NCBI RefSeq assembly: GCF_026745355.1 | Contig: NC_079203.1 | Location: 42,456,492 to 42,520,491 of the forward strand | Direction of reading: 5' to 3' | From: Beta vulgaris subsp. vulgaris | Lineage: Eukaryota; Streptophyta; Magnoliopsida; Caryophyllales; Amaranthaceae | DNA: 64,000 nucleotides | In this document: piece after piece, positions 22,718 through 34,540 of the stretch | Layout: every line of letters starts with the position of its first letter | Numbering within the stretch: the stretch's first letter is position 1 | Made by a program: the position numbers and the translations under genes | Notes under the pieces: model-generated | Database searches by the model: none | What the model saw: the letters and a program-made list of their open reading frames with translations, nothing else | Told to the model about the DNA's origin: nothing

Positions 22718-22800
22718 AGGACCCTTGGTCCGATGGTATAGCTTCCTATCTCCCACATGGGAGACCAAGGTTCGAATCTCGAAGCAATTTTCAATATTTT
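22718..22800 (+). mobile_element. tRNA-derived SINE-like sequence
   Basis: An A-box-like GGTCCGATGGTATAGC (about 22727) and a B-box GGTTCGAATCTC (22769-22780) are spaced as in a tRNA gene, but the flanking bases cannot form tRNA stems. This is the head of a SINE. Its tail runs into the poly-G tract at 22808. Confidence 0.6.
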
Positions 22801-22807
22801 TGGGGAA

Positions 22808-22827
22808 GGGGGGGGGGGGGGGGGGGG
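22808..22827 (+). repeat. 20-bp poly-G tract
   Basis: Twenty consecutive G residues, extended by GGGGAA just upstream. Homopolymer length is unreliable in assemblies. The tract can form a G-quadruplex. Confidence 0.9.
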
Positions 22828-22830
22828 ATT

Positions 22831-23629
22831 GGGGTTTGTTGGGCCTCTAGGTGAGTGACCCTGTGCGAGGGCAGCCCAAAGGTAATTCATCTTACCACGG
22901 ATTCCCGAAAGGGGGCAAAAAAAAAATGTTCGTCTCCCTCTTCTCTATCCTTGAGCCAGCCACCACCCTCCTCCTCATCAACCCCAATCATTACCCATCA
23001 CCCTCGATCTCTCTCCTCCTTCGAGCCTTATGATTAGTCGCCACCACAAATTTGTTTTTCGATCTCACGAACTCCAACCAATTCCGTTGACCACGAACAG
23101 CCACGAATCGTCACTAGATCTCTAAACCAATTTGTTTTTCTTTATTAAGTTCGTTCATACTTCTCTGATATGGTTGCGATTGTGGAACAACTTTCACGGG
23201 CAGTGCAGATGGTTTGCGGCCGTTGTGACCTACTTATCTCGGTCATGTAAGCTCCACTGCTCCAAAACCTTTACAATGCGATCGCAATGCGCTGCGGCCT
23301 AGTTCTAACACCGTATTAACTACTGAATCTAGTTCTTAGATCCTGATGACAAATTTTTTACTTGTGCCTCACCAACCCTTTTCACCCCATCCTCCCACAA
23401 AATACATAAATAAATAATAAACAAAAAACAAAGCAGAGGAAGAGTGCAGAAAAAGACCTCCTTGAACTAGCTGTATCAACATGAAACAGAAAAGGGATAA
23501 ATTTTCAGATGTTTTTGCGAACATCAAATAAAAAAAGGGAGGGAAAACACCTCTTTGCATTGATATTCTTAACATGCATATGAAACAGAAAAATTCTAAG
23601 CTGCACCACTAAAGGTACAGCCCCCAAGA
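22831..23629. other. No gene seen; pyrimidine-rich segment
   Basis: A CT-rich stretch (about 22930-23035) resembles a plant 5' leader, but no convincing coding exon follows. The rest is AT-rich. Confidence 0.45.
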
Positions 23630-24378
23630 TCTCTATTATATAATGGAAGGGGGGAGGAAGATGGTGTCCTCATTTGAAAATACTAAATTACCCTTAATGA
23701 TCTAATGAAATAAAAAAAATTACAAAAGAAAAAAATTTAAGAATCATTTCTCATTTGAACTTGCCATTCAAAAAAAGTTAAAAATGATAATGTCAAATAT
23801 TTCAATCAGAAAATTAAATGAACAGAATATATTGAACTTTTTTTATAAGAGAATATGATATACATGACGTCCACCTAAAAAGTTTGAAAACTCACTACCT
23901 TTGATACTCTTTGATTCAATCACAAAAAAAATAAATTAAAAATCACTCACAATCTTTATTAGCTTTTTATATTGGCAAATTAATATATCTAAATTCATCT
24001 AACTATTAGCCTTTAATTGACATTTTAAGCATAATCATAGTTATAGTACGAATGGAGTATCTATAAAAATTTTGCCAAATGCATCCCTTTAAAGTGTTAC
24101 TTTGTTAATTGTAGTCCTTTTATTTCAATATCTTCAATTGCAGCCTCAAATAAAGCAAACACTTTTAAGTTGCAGCCCAAAATGCGTGAAGATAAGTTAG
24201 GTTTAGGTTGCAACTTAAAAGTGTGTGGTTTATTTGAGGCTGTAATTTGAAGAGATTGCAATCAGAGGGCTGCAATTAACAAATTGGTTACTTTGAAGGG
24301 CTGCATTTGGCAAAAAAAACTATAATGAAATAGCAAGTTTTGAAATTAACGCACGCATCGCGTGCATATAAGACTAGT
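23630..24378 (+). mobile_element. Non-autonomous Helitron
   Basis: The 5' end TCTCTATTATATAATGG (preceded by A) and the 3' end hairpin GCACGCATCGCGTGC followed by ATATAAGACTAGT, then T, match the Helitron plan, with an A/T insertion site. There is no Rep/helicase. A fold-back element lies inside (24070-24315). Confidence 0.75.
24070..24315. mobile_element. Fold-back inverted repeat nested in the Helitron
   Basis: TTTTGCCAAATGCATCCCTT at the left and AAGGGCTGCATTTGGCAAAA at the right are inverted copies, and the complementarity continues inward (TTTGTTAATTG..CAATTAACAAA, TGAGGCTG..CAGCCTCA, CTTTTAAGTTGCAG..TTGCAACTTAAAAG) for most of each ~115-bp arm. The whole 245 bp could form one hairpin. 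Confidence 0.8.
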
Positions 24379-24769
24379 TTGAAAAAAGCTAAGAGATGTA
24401 ATGTTTCTCATTTCGATATGGGCTACTTTGGATTGTAATTTATGTGGTTTCAAAAGGAATATAAGTTCGTTCATAAATTTGCGTTGGGTATGTTAATTTT
24501 CTTTGGATTCATTGTTTTGTTGATATTAATTTCCTTCGGGTTGTGAATGGCGTTTTTGTTCAGGTTCATACCTAGCATTTACTGATCTTTATTAATTTTA
24601 TTTGGTTTTGTGTTGATGTTAATCTCCTTTGGGTTGTGAATGATAGGAGTTGAAACAGGGGAGGAGAGATAATAGATAGGAGAGGAATTTGAGGAGAGAG
24701 AAAAAAGTTTGGAATTTTTATAAATAATGCCACATCACATTTTTCTTTTATTTTTGGGGCTGATAACGG

Positions 24770-24897
24770 TACTTTGCAAACTTCGGTATCTAAAAGTAAT
24801 GAACATCCATTTTGAATACCCAAACTGAAACTTTTCAAAATTGAGTACCCAAATTGAAACAAAGGGCAAAGTTCAGTACCCTGTTGTAACCTTAACT
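24770..24897 (-). mobile_element. Orphan right end of a MULE-like element
   Basis: ACCCAAACTGAAACTTTTC, ACAAAGGGCAAAGTTCAG and GTTGTAACCTTAAC match the right terminal repeat of the complete element at 62148-63569. Upstream similarity (GGAGAGAG-rich sequence from about 24650) suggests more of the element once existed. No left terminal repeat is found. Confidence 0.7.
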
Positions 24898-25369
24898 CCA
24901 ATATCAAGGACACAAATATTCATAAATCATAAATTCATAATATACCAACAAAATAATGACCAGATTTTCTATTACATCTAACATTTTTTTTCATGTGGAT
25001 GCATTTTGATAGATTTGTCAACACCATTTTTGTTTGTAAATGTGCCTCCTCCACATCGCTTTGTGTATGCAGTTCTTTACTTAAAAGTTCAGACGTAAAT
25101 CATTAACCCATTACTTGTATTTCAGAAATAAATAAATTAATAAAAGTGCCATTACTTAGATATATTGTAGATATAGTATATTTTATAAAATAATTCATCA
25201 TTTCGGTTTTATTAAGTTAAACTTATCAATTCATTTTTTAAACATAGAAACAACTTCCTACCTGCAGAAATTTAGAGTTCCATGTTACCAACATTTGACG
25301 TTTTGCAGCTGGAAAGAAACCATTTTCCATTGAAACAAAAAATTTCACAAAAGAGTTTCCAAAAATTAA

Positions 25370-26875
25370 CAATAGGGGGAAAAAAGGAAGGGTTGCGCTG
25401 GAAGGGCTGCGTATTCCTGATTACGCAACCCTTCTTTATTGTAGGGCTGCGGTTTTAAAAAAAACGCAGCCCTTCTCTACAGTAGGGCTGCGTTTTTAAA
25501 GACAAGCGCAGCCCTTTATGGGCTTTTTTTATTTTATTTGAAAAGAAGCGCGCATTGGGCTTAAAATGTTAAGCGGGCTAGGGTTTATTTCTCACTCCCT
25601 CCCTCCTCCCTCTCCTCCTCTCTCACGTTAATGTTAAGCGGCACAATAATTCTCTCTCACAATCTCATTCTCTCTCTCCTCTCTCACGTTAGAACTGATT
25701 CTCTCTCTCCTCCCTCTCCTCCCTCCTCCCTTCACTCATTCTCTCTCTCTCTCACCAAAGCCAATCGACCCATATTGCATCTGAAATCCACAGCTTCAAA
25801 TTCTTCATAATAGTATCTGCGTATTTTAGACTCGTTCAACAAATTGTTTCAGAATAAACAGTTTGTTGGATGTTTTCCTTCAACAAATTTTCGACTAACC
25901 CACAGCCTTCCTCCTCCTCGTCGCAACACTCGCTCGACGCAACAAATCCACCGACGGCTTCCTCCCTCGTTCGTTCGTTCAGATCTCCATCAACACTCTT
26001 TCGTTCTTCGTCGCCATTAACAATCATACGTTCCTTTTTTCTTCGATTCCCCTCGTTTTCTTCTTCGGTTGGCGATGACTCGTTTTCTTCGGTTGGTGAG
26101 GATGACTCGTTCAGATCTGGTGGTTGATGCAAAGGGATGACAATCGGAGATTATTTGTTACTGTTTTTCGTTTTTTTTTAGTTTCTGTTTTTCGTTTTTT
26201 TGTTTTTTAGTTTCTGTTTTTTTTATTTTTGTTCGTTCTCGGTTCTTCGTTCTCGGTTTTTGTTTTTTAGTTTCTATTTTTTTTTGGTTTCTGTTTTTTT
26301 TTCAGTTTCAGTTCTTCGTTTTTTTTTAGTTTCTGTTTTTCGTTTTTTTTAGTTTCTGTTTTTTGTTTTTTAGTTTCTGTTTTTTAGTTTTTACTAATTA
26401 TTTGTTACTTATAATATTTATTGTTTACAATATATTCATCTGTTTTTGCGATAATATATATCTGGTTGGATATATGTCGTAGTTTTTGTTATTATATATA
26501 AGTGTCAGTTTGTGATTTTGTTATAATTTTATTAATTTGGAATTGATTTTGTGTCAATTTGACATAGAAAATGCAAAAAAATAATTTTATTTTTTTATTT
26601 TTTTGGGATCCAAAAGGGCTGCGGTTTTGAGCTAAAACCGCAACCCTTCTAAGTTAAACGAGCTGCGTTTTTGACAAAAAACGCAGCCCTTCACTTGAAG
26701 AAGGGATGCGTTTTTAGTTCAAAAACGCAGCCCTTCGTTACAGTAGGACTGCATTTTTTGTTAAAAACGCATCCCTTCCTTTAAAGTGAAGGGCTGCTAT
26801 GTAAAGGGCTGTTGTTAGAATACGCAGCCTTAAGGGCCTTTTTTAGCGCAGTCCTTCCTTATTTTTCCACTAGTG
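25370..26875. mobile_element. CACTA-type non-autonomous element with TAA duplication
   Basis: The left end CAATAGGGGGAAAAAAGGAAGG (one step from CACTAG) and the right end, which reads inward CACTAGTGGAAAAATAAGG, are inverted copies, flanked by TAA on both sides (25367-25369, 26876-26878), the 3-bp size of CACTA elements. Subterminal words GAAGGGCTGCGTTTTT alternate in both orientations on each side. The centre (25560-26130) is CT-rich and carries a short ORF; 26160-26400 is an array of TTAGTTTCTGTTTTTCG-like repeats. No transposase. Confidence 0.85.
25870..26127 (+). CDS. Short ORF inside the CACTA-type element, unknown
   Basis: Eighty-five codons rich in Ser, Pro and Phe (MFSFNKFSTN..., PPTASSLVRS, VGDDSFSSVG), preceded by a CT-rich stretch like a plant leader. 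It could be a captured 5' exon or a low-complexity chance ORF; the antisense frame is open too. No domain is recognised. Confidence 0.2.
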   Translation: MFSFNKFSTNPQPSSSSSQHSLDATNPPTASSLVRSFRSPSTLFRSSSPLTIIRSFFLRFPSFSSSVGDDSFSSVGEDDSFRSGG

Positions 26876-26952
26876 TAAGGGTGGGTGCATTATAGTTTAG
26901 AACTATGTAAAGAATCTACACTTCATTTTGGCTGGGGAGTATCTTTATTATG

Positions 26953-27024
26953 CTATATGTCTACATGGGTGGTGATGATGTGAGTCGAGTTTGAGTTAGA
27001 GCTAGCTCGACTCGTTAGCATTTC
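26953..27024 (+). mobile_element. Fragment of hAT-4 family next to a Copia LTR
   Basis: GTCGAGTTTGAGTTAGAGCTAGCTCGACTCGTTAGCATTTC matches the start of the element at 37821 (there GTCGAGTTTGAGTTTGAGCTAGCTCGAC...GTTAGCATTTCGAG). The match stops exactly at the Copia LTR edge at 27025, so the Copia inserted into a hAT-4 copy. The other half is gone. Confidence 0.65.
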
Positions 27025-27191
27025 TGAAAGATTATGATCCTTGATTGATTCCAATATTCAAAGGTCCAAGATATACAAGTTACATTGCTAGAAATTAGGC
27101 TATAAATAAGGAAACTACCTAATTGATTTACAGCTGAATATATTCTAAAATAAAAACAAGATTACAATATTTATTTACATATATTCTATCA
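27025..27191 (-). repeat. 3' LTR of the 5'-truncated Copia
   Basis: 167 bp, minus strand TGATAGAATATATG ... ATAATCTTTCA (TG...CA), next to the polypurine tract GCGGGGGTG (27192-27200). A TTATTTATAG box lies in the middle. The partner LTR is lost. Confidence 0.85.
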
Positions 27192-30100
27192 CACCCCCGC
27201 AGTCAAAGCGGGAGGTTTGCGAACGCTGAGACTGTCTCGAAAGAGAAGTAATGGAAGACCTTTGGTAAATATGCATGCTATCTGTTAGCGGGAAGGGACA
27301 TGTAAGACACGAACTTCGCCACGAGCAACTTTTTCACGAACAAAGTGAGTGTCCATTTCAATGTGCTTAGTGCGCTGAAGTTGAACCGGGTTCCCTGAAA
27401 AATAGATAGCACTAACATTGTCACAATAAACAAGAGTAGCTTTGTTTAAGGACAATGTAGTTTGAGGAGAAGGTTGCGAATCCAGCAGGATTCCGAAACA
27501 ACATTGGCCACTCCTCGGTACTCAGACTCGACACTAGAGCGGGATAAAGTGGCTTGCTGCTTAGAGGACCAAGAGAGAAGGTTATCACCAAGGAAAACGC
27601 AGTACCCAGAGGTGGAGCGTCGAGAGTCAGGACATCCACCCCAATCAGCATGGTGTAAGAAAGAAGAGTGGGTGTAGATGACTTATAGAGATGCAAGCCA
27701 AGATCCAAGGTGCCCTTGACATATCTCACAATACGTTTAAGGGCATGCATGTGTTCAACAATAGGATTGTGCAGAAAGAGACATACTTATTGAACCGCAT
27801 AGGAGATGTCGAGTCTGGTGAAGGTCAAGTACTGAAGTACCCCGGCAAGACTCCGATCGATAAGAGGAGGGATCCTCATAGGGAGTACTAGAGACCGCAA
27901 TAAGCTTTGGCTTAGTATCAACAGGAGTAGCATAGGGTTTACAAGAGGACATACCAGCACGGTCAATGATTTCTTCAACATATTTCTTTTGTGAGAGAAA
28001 GAGCCCAGCAAAATGACGAGTAACTGCAATACCCAAGAAATAGCTAAGTGGCCCCAAATCCTTCATAGTAAATTCAGACACGAGAAGAGTCATGATAGAT
28101 TGCCGAAGAGTGTCAGAAGAGGCCGTGAGAATAATATCATCGACGTACAGAAGAATGTAAGCTATATCAGGCCCCTGACGATATATGAAAAGAGAGTGAT
28201 TAAAGATGCTATATATATGAGAGAAGCCAATAGTAGATACAGAGTCTGCAAATCTTTTGTACCAGGCACGGGGGGCTTGTTTGAGGCCATATATTGACTT
28301 GCATAACAAGCACACATAATCAGGATGAGACCGCCTTTTATAACCCATAGGCTGATGCATGTAAACAGTTTCATTCAGAGCACCATGTACGAAAGCATTC
28401 TTCACATAGAGCTGATGAATAAACCCATTTTTGGAGAGAGCCAGACTAAGAACAGTGCGAATTGTAGCCGGTTTAACCACAATACTGAAAGTTTCCCCAC
28501 AATCAATGTCAACCTGCTGTGGTTTACCATCACCAACAAGACGGGCATTATGCCGCTCAAAAGAACCATCGGAATTTTCTTTATGACGCAAAACGCACAT
28601 AGACCGAATCACATTAACATTAGGAGGTCGGGGTACTAAATCCCAAGTCTTATCTTTAATAAGAGCATGATATTCATCATCCATGACCATTTTCCAATTC
28701 GGGTCATTAAGTGCAGACACGGGGTTACGAGGACGAGGGGATTTTGTGAGAGTTGTGTGAAGGTTGTATTTAGAATTGGGTTTAATGATGTCGTGTTGAC
28801 TTCAAGTAATGACACGATGAGCAGGGGCGATTGTGGGATGTGGAGTGGGAATATGTGAGATGGATCCAGGGGATAAATCTGATGAGGAGGGTGAATTTGT
28901 AGGGATGGATAGAGAGGTAGGCGAGTCCAAAGGAATGGAGGAAGGGGACTGGATGTCCATAGGAGAAGGAGTGACATGGGCTGGCTCATGAGAGGAAGAG
29001 AGACGGATAGGAGAGGATGAGGGAGGATTAGGGCCCGCGTCAGGTAGGGGAGAGAGGGACGCTGGGCTAAGAGAGGAAAGGGTAGCTAGGCCAGAGGAGT
29101 AAAGGGGGTGGGCTGGAGAGGAAACGTGTTGTGGGCCCGTGTCAGTAGGAGGAGTAAGGGGCTCAGCAATGGGCTCCTGAATGGGGCTAGTTTGATACAT
29201 AAAATGAGGTGAGAGACCCTCATCTAGGAAATGGTAAGTATCAGTGAGAGGGGAATGTAGTGAAGCAAATTGAAAAGTGTGCTCATCAAAAAGTACATGG
29301 CGACTAATGATGATTTTGTTGGTAGATAAATCATAACACTTGTAACCGCGATAATGATTAGAAGGGTACCCCAAAAAACGCATGGTGTGGATCGGGGTTG
29401 AAGCTTATTGATTGTGGTGGAGTAACACAAGCATCCAAAAACCCGAAGATGAGAGTAAGAAGGGTCTTTATGATAGAGAATTTTGAGAGGAGATTGGTAG
29501 GCTAAATTTTTGTGTGGAATGATGTTTAGGAGGTAAGTGGCCATTTGGAGAGCATGATGCCAAAATGTAGGTGATAAAGATGCATGAGCAAGGAGAGTTC
29601 GAATGACATTGTTGATGGTTCTAATTTTTCGTTTAGCCTTACCATTTTGGGAGGAAGTGTAGGGGCATGAGAAACGAAAAGAGATACCATTATCATTACA
29701 AAATTTTCTAAAAGGTCCATTATCATATTCTTTACCATTATCACATTGAACATTTTTAATTTCCCGTTCAAATTGAGTTTGAATGAAAGCTCGAAAAGAT
29801 TAAAATGTGGAGTAAACTTGAGACTTTTGGAAAATGGGAAATGTCCACAAGAAATTAGAATAATCATCCAATAAAACAATATAATAACGATGACCCAAAG
29901 AGCTTAAAATAGGCGATGTCCAAAGATCAATATGAATAATATCGAAGGGCATCAAAGTACAAGAATGTGAAGCAACAAATGGCATTTTAACATGCTTTCC
30001 AAGAGGACATGAGTGACAAAAAGGTGCAGTTGTAGTCTTATTACACTCAATAAATTTATTTAGCCTAAGAGAGTTGATAATAGGAGCTCCCGGATGACCC

Positions 30101-30780
30101 GGGCATTCATGCCATGAAGAAGGTGCTAAAGCTGCAAAAGTTGATGGTTGGTGGAGTGTGGAAGAGGTGATAGGATAGAGCTTCCCCCGACTGTCACATC
30201 TCATTAGAGGCATCCCCGTCTGGAAATCCTTAACAGAAAAATCAAGAGGGTCAAATTCAACAGATGCAGAGTTATCAGTGGTGAATTTTTGAACTGAGAC
30301 AAGGTTTTTAATAAGTTGGGGAGCATGTAGGACATTTTTTTGAGAAAGGGGTGGGTGGGGGAGGACAAACGTGTATAACCATAACCACGAATTGAAATAG
30401 AATGACCATTTCCAACAATTATACCATTATTATTGCTCAAATTAAAATAAGAAGAGCGTATACCTTGAGAAGATGTCATGTGAGACGTGGCCCCGGTGTC
30501 CATGTACCACGTGGGAGAAGGAGGAGTGAGTCCAAGAGTGTGCATAGCAGCCTCGATGTCAGTTGAAGTAGATATGGCAAAATAGGCTTGTGGAGGCCTT
30601 GGTCCAAGAATGCTAGACAGCTGTTGCTGGGTCCTTGGAGGGAAAGAAGTGGGCCTGGCCCATGTTGAAGGATATGGGTATGGGGGAACAACGCCCCACT
30701 ACCACGGATTGTGATAAGGAGCAGAACTCCAAGGGGTGGTGTGCTGCCACTACCGTTGGTCCTGGCCAAAGGATATTGTG
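27025..30780 (-). mobile_element. Ty1/copia element (Ale/Retrofit-like), 5'-truncated, dead
   Basis: Read on the minus strand: end of gag, then protease (WYMDTGATSHMTSSQG, about 30480-30530), GAG-pre-integrase with HECPGHPG and CHSCPLGKH (about 30000-30120), integrase core (DIIHIDLWTSP, YIVLLDDYSNFLW), a Pro/Ser-rich hinge (28800-29300), RT (28720-27755: [32 protein letters not shown]) and RNase H remains (27250-27750). Several frameshifts and stops break the reading frame. The 3' LTR is present (27025-27191), preceded by a polypurine tract. Most of gag, the primer site and the 5' LTR are missing; coding similarity ends near 30780. Confidence 0.92.
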
Positions 30781-31249
30781 CTTGTTTTCTTTTTAATTAA
30801 TTTGCTTGGACTAAATTATCTTATTTTCTACACAAACTTTCCAAAATACCCCTACTTTTCTTTCAAAATATGTAATCCCTATTTATTATTTTACACCATT
30901 CCAAGAAACACTCATTCCTTTTTTATTTTTTCCAAAAGGAAAAAAATAAAATAAAGAACTAGTTTCAAGACAAAATCTCCAAATACACTTTCTTAATTAT
31001 TTTTTTTTCAAAAATCCTACTACTCCTTTTATTTTCTGTAATTCTCGTGAAAAATGAGATGTGAGCACTATATTAAAAGATGTATGAAGTATCTTTTATG
31101 TTCCTCAAATAAATTATTATCTGTTACATTTTGACTCACACTTCTAATTTTGTTAATTAGTTTACAAGTACAGACTTTTCATAGATAGTGTAAATTAGTG
31201 AGTCATGTACAACTATTAATCAAATTACCCAATGTTTTTTACTATTTCA
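30781..31249. other. No gene seen
   Basis: AT-rich sequence between the truncated Copia and the LINE relic. Confidence 0.5.
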
Positions 31250-33180
31250 GGTGAATGTCTCAACCTTTTTAAATCTATCATTAAATTCAGTCCTAATACC
31301 ACATTGGTTGATCAACATGAGTTTTAAAAGTATCATATGTTTCTCTCAAGTTCATAAATTTGGTACACATCTAGGAGTTCCAATTGATATAGTGGCAAAA
31401 CATATCACTTAGCTTCTTGGAATTCCCATGTCTTGTCTTTTCTTACTAAAGTTATCCTCATGAGCTCCATTCTAGCTATGACTTCCCATATTATGGCTTG
31501 CCTTTCTATTTTGATGGGAATCTCCAATGAAATTAACTCCGTTATCAATTCTAATTCCTTCCTTTGGTCTCGAAAGGGGGAAAAGGATCACTTGGGTTAA
31601 GAAAAAGGTCACTAATCTACCTAAAGGTTTGGGATGCCTCAAGCGAGATTCGTGCTACCGAAACCCTAAATACTTGTCTTCTAACGAAACAAGTTTGGCG
31701 GCTTCACAAAAATCCTTCCTTGCTCCTTGCTAAAGTTTTTTTCTCGAAAAATTTGAATACCATACATTCGGATATTCCACCTACTACAACTCCTTCTTCT
31801 TCTTGGGGGCATGAAGGGTCTTCGGATGGCTGAACATTGTCTTATAAAAGGGTGTAAGTGGAAGATCGACAATGGTAGGAAGATTCTTGCTTTCTCTCGG
31901 AGTGGGGTTGAAAATGGTATTCTGGAGGCTAATGCTTCAATAACTTTAGCCCAAGCTCAAAAATTGAAAGTGCACCACCTTATAAATACGACTACTCATA
32001 CTTGGAAGCAGGATATGGTAATTTCAGCTTTAACGACGCACAATCAATCCTAGCAATGGAACTTCCTTTGACTGATGATCAGTAGGACTTTCTTTATTGG
32101 CCTGATCACCCGAGTAATTTCACCTTAAAAAGTGCGTATGCTATGCTTTCTCAAGTCCCTGTACATTGAAATGAACAAGTGGGTTGCCCTAGTAAGATCT
32201 ACAACATTATTTGACATACTCCGATCCACCCAAGTTGGAAGGTCTTCATTTTGAAACTGGTTCAAAATAGGCTCCCTACACGAGTTAATTTACTGACTAG
32301 GGGTATTGATCTCGATCCTAATTGTTACCATTGTAGTGATACCCTAGAGGATCAAAATCATATCTTCAAGCAACGTACTTATGCTACTATGTTTTGGAGC
32401 CAGAATGTTGTTCTGCTCCCTCAAACCCAATATGATCTTTCTTCTCAAACTGAATGGATCATTACACATATCATGCTATTCAGAAGCGAGGATGGTCTTC
32501 ATAGTGAATGTCTCATCAAGTTCATTATTTCACTTTGGTCACTATGAGTTCATAGGAATAACAATGTTTTCAAAGATGGTTAAGTGATGATCCCTATGAC
32601 TTCTCAACAAAGATTTTCTCATTATTTTTCATTGGTCATTTGCAATGATCGACCCAACAACATCTTCTGGGTCTTAGCTTCCTCCACCCTCTGAAGAGAA
32701 TATGAATACCTCGCATGGCTTTTGTGTGACAAATCTAGGTAAAGAATGATATGGTTCCTCTAGTCATATCATCCTGGTTGATGGAGTTTGGGGTCCTAAA
32801 ACAACAAATATGAGGTTGGGTATTGGGTTAGTGTCTGCTTAATCCGACAAATACTGTCACACAAGGAATCCGGGGAGGGGAACTTATGGGGTTCAGCTAT
32901 TTCAGCGTTACATGCGGAGGTTTTAGCTTGTATTCAGGCCTTACATTGGGCTCATCAAAACCAATTGCAAGATGTTAATCTCTTTATTGACTCCACTAAT
33001 AATCTGGTTCATGTTATGCAAAATAATCTTCGCCCACATACAGAGCTCATTTGGAATTTTGACAAGATCAGGGTTTTTGCTAATACCTTCACTTCATGTT
33101 GCATCACTAAGGTGCCTCGCAAGGAAGTTGCAGATGCGGATAAGATTGCTAAGCAATGCCTAGCGACACTGAGACGTCTA
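31250..33180 (+). mobile_element. LINE (L1-type) ORF2 3' half, decayed
   Basis: In shifting plus-strand frames one reads the end of a reverse transcriptase (TKVILMSSILAMTSHIMACL; GEKDHLGLRKK; LTKQVWRLHKNPSLLLAKV), the GLRMAEHCLIKGCKWKIDNG block, a zinc-binding zf-RVT module at about 32250-32430 (NRLPTRVNLLTRGI, CYHCSDTLEDQNHIF) and a C-terminal RNase H-like domain at about 32870-33170 (LFIDSTNNLVHVMQ, ITKVPRKEVADADKIAKQC). This order is that of plant L1 elements. The 5' half is missing and stops are frequent. Confidence 0.8.
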
Positions 33181-33472
33181 TCTTTACTACTATGTTTTAC
33201 TTTAGTTTTCTACTTGTTTTGTTATCATTCGGTGTCAAAAAAAACTTGTTTGGGAGAAATAGAGAGAGAGTCGATGGTCAAAGGACCTTACACACACAAG
33301 ATACGAAAAGATAATATGTTCAAGGGTATAATGAAAGTCCATATCGCATTCATGAGTAACATAATATTGTTAGTTGATACAAATTTTCTTTATGGTTCAT
33401 GAAAAAAAGGAATTTTTTTTGTAAGGATGAAAGGAATATCTTTTATTTTTAAAAGGAAAACACCTATATATA

Positions 33473-33729
33473 CTTCCTCCGTTTCTTTTTACTTGCAACG
33501 GTTTGACTTTTACACTATTCACCAACTCTACTTAGTTTATGTTTGGTGATTTATAGTTAAGGAAAAACATAATCGTGTAGGATCTTGTTAGATTCGTCTG
33601 AATGTATATTTTCCGAATATATACTTTTTATAATTTTTATTTATCGGTAATTAAACTTACGGGTTGTTGAAATTATGCATTGGCAAGCGTGAAAGTCAAA
33701 CTGTTGCAAGTAAAAAGAAACAGAGGAAG
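33473..33729. mobile_element. Stowaway-type MITE
   Basis: 257 bp, ends CTTCCTCCGTTTCTTTTTAC and the inverted counterpart ACAGAGGAAG, TA on both sides (33471-33472, 33730-33731), and core GTAGGATCTTGTTAGATTCG. Confidence 0.88.
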
Positions 33730-33810
33730 TATATATTATCGAGTAATCATATTGTAATTTAAAATTGTTATCTTCTCCTTGAGTATAAATGCCATAAAAC
33801 ATGGCGCAAA

Positions 33811-33857
33811 GTCTTATAAAAGACCGTCTCACGTTAACACTAATGTGAGACGAGTCT
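33811..33857. repeat. Hairpin GACCGTCTCACGTTAAC...GTGAGAC, left copy
   Basis: A near-palindrome (GTCTCACGTTA / CTAATGTGAGAC) that returns almost unchanged at 35012-35047. Confidence 0.7.
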
Positions 33858-34039
33858 ATTTTTCCTCCAATTCTTAGTCTCGGTCTTCATTTATGGTTTT
33901 ATAGTTGGTAATTGTGATTCTGGCTATTAGTTACTATTTTCTGATAAATAGTTATGATATTTGGGTATTTAGTTATTATTGTTTTTTACACAGAAAACAC
34001 ACAAAACTCAGATTATCTCCTACAATTTCACCACCTTGA

Positions 34040-34440
34040 ATCTCTCCAATGGCGAAAATGTTGAAGAAATTTCAACACTTCTCAAACACAACAACTGGAA
34101 AATTTTAACGGGTTCTTCAAACATCACTAAATAGCTAAATCCATATATTATTCAATCTGCTCTTCATCATTATCAGTTTTTTTTTTTATTAAACTAAACT
34201 TATGGGTTTCTTCAACTGGTCACATTCATCAATATTTGTTTTCTTTCTCAATTTTGTTTTTTCTTCTTTGATATAGTGATCAATGTTTTTAAGAAAAATG
34301 GTTTCTTGATTGAAGTTGCTAATGTGTTTTTGTGTGTTAAAGATGGTGATTTTTGCGCTAGTTTGCTTTGTTGCAATTCTTTGTTGTCTGACTTATTGAA
34401 GAAGAGCATGATGGGTTTGTTTTGGAGGGTCTATGATAGA
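34040..34440 (+). pseudogene. PPR protein gene fragment
   Basis: Two pieces look like the N-terminal region of a plant pentatricopeptide repeat protein: about 34046-34160 (NGENVEEISTLLKHNNWKIL, one stop, LNPYIIQSALHHYQ) and 34276-34440 (VFKKNGFLIEVANVFLCVKD, CNSLLSDLLKKSMMGLFWRV). PPR proteins bind organellar RNA. The sequence between the pieces and the whole repeat tract downstream are missing, so this is a dead fragment. It lies between two copies of a hairpin motif. Confidence 0.65.
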
Positions 34441-34540
34441 ATTAGTGCATTAGTTTTTTTGAGAAAGACATAATTATTTATGCGTGATATTGAAGTTGTG
34501 GCCAATAAAAATGCATTATAATTTGATTTTTATGATATAA

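Noticed and set aside
2501..30780. The gag-only Copia (2.5-3.6 kb) and the gag-less Copia (27-30.8 kb) as two halves of one split element
   Set aside because: Both are on the minus strand, so gag should lie at higher coordinates than pol. Here it lies at lower coordinates, which a simple insertion cannot give.
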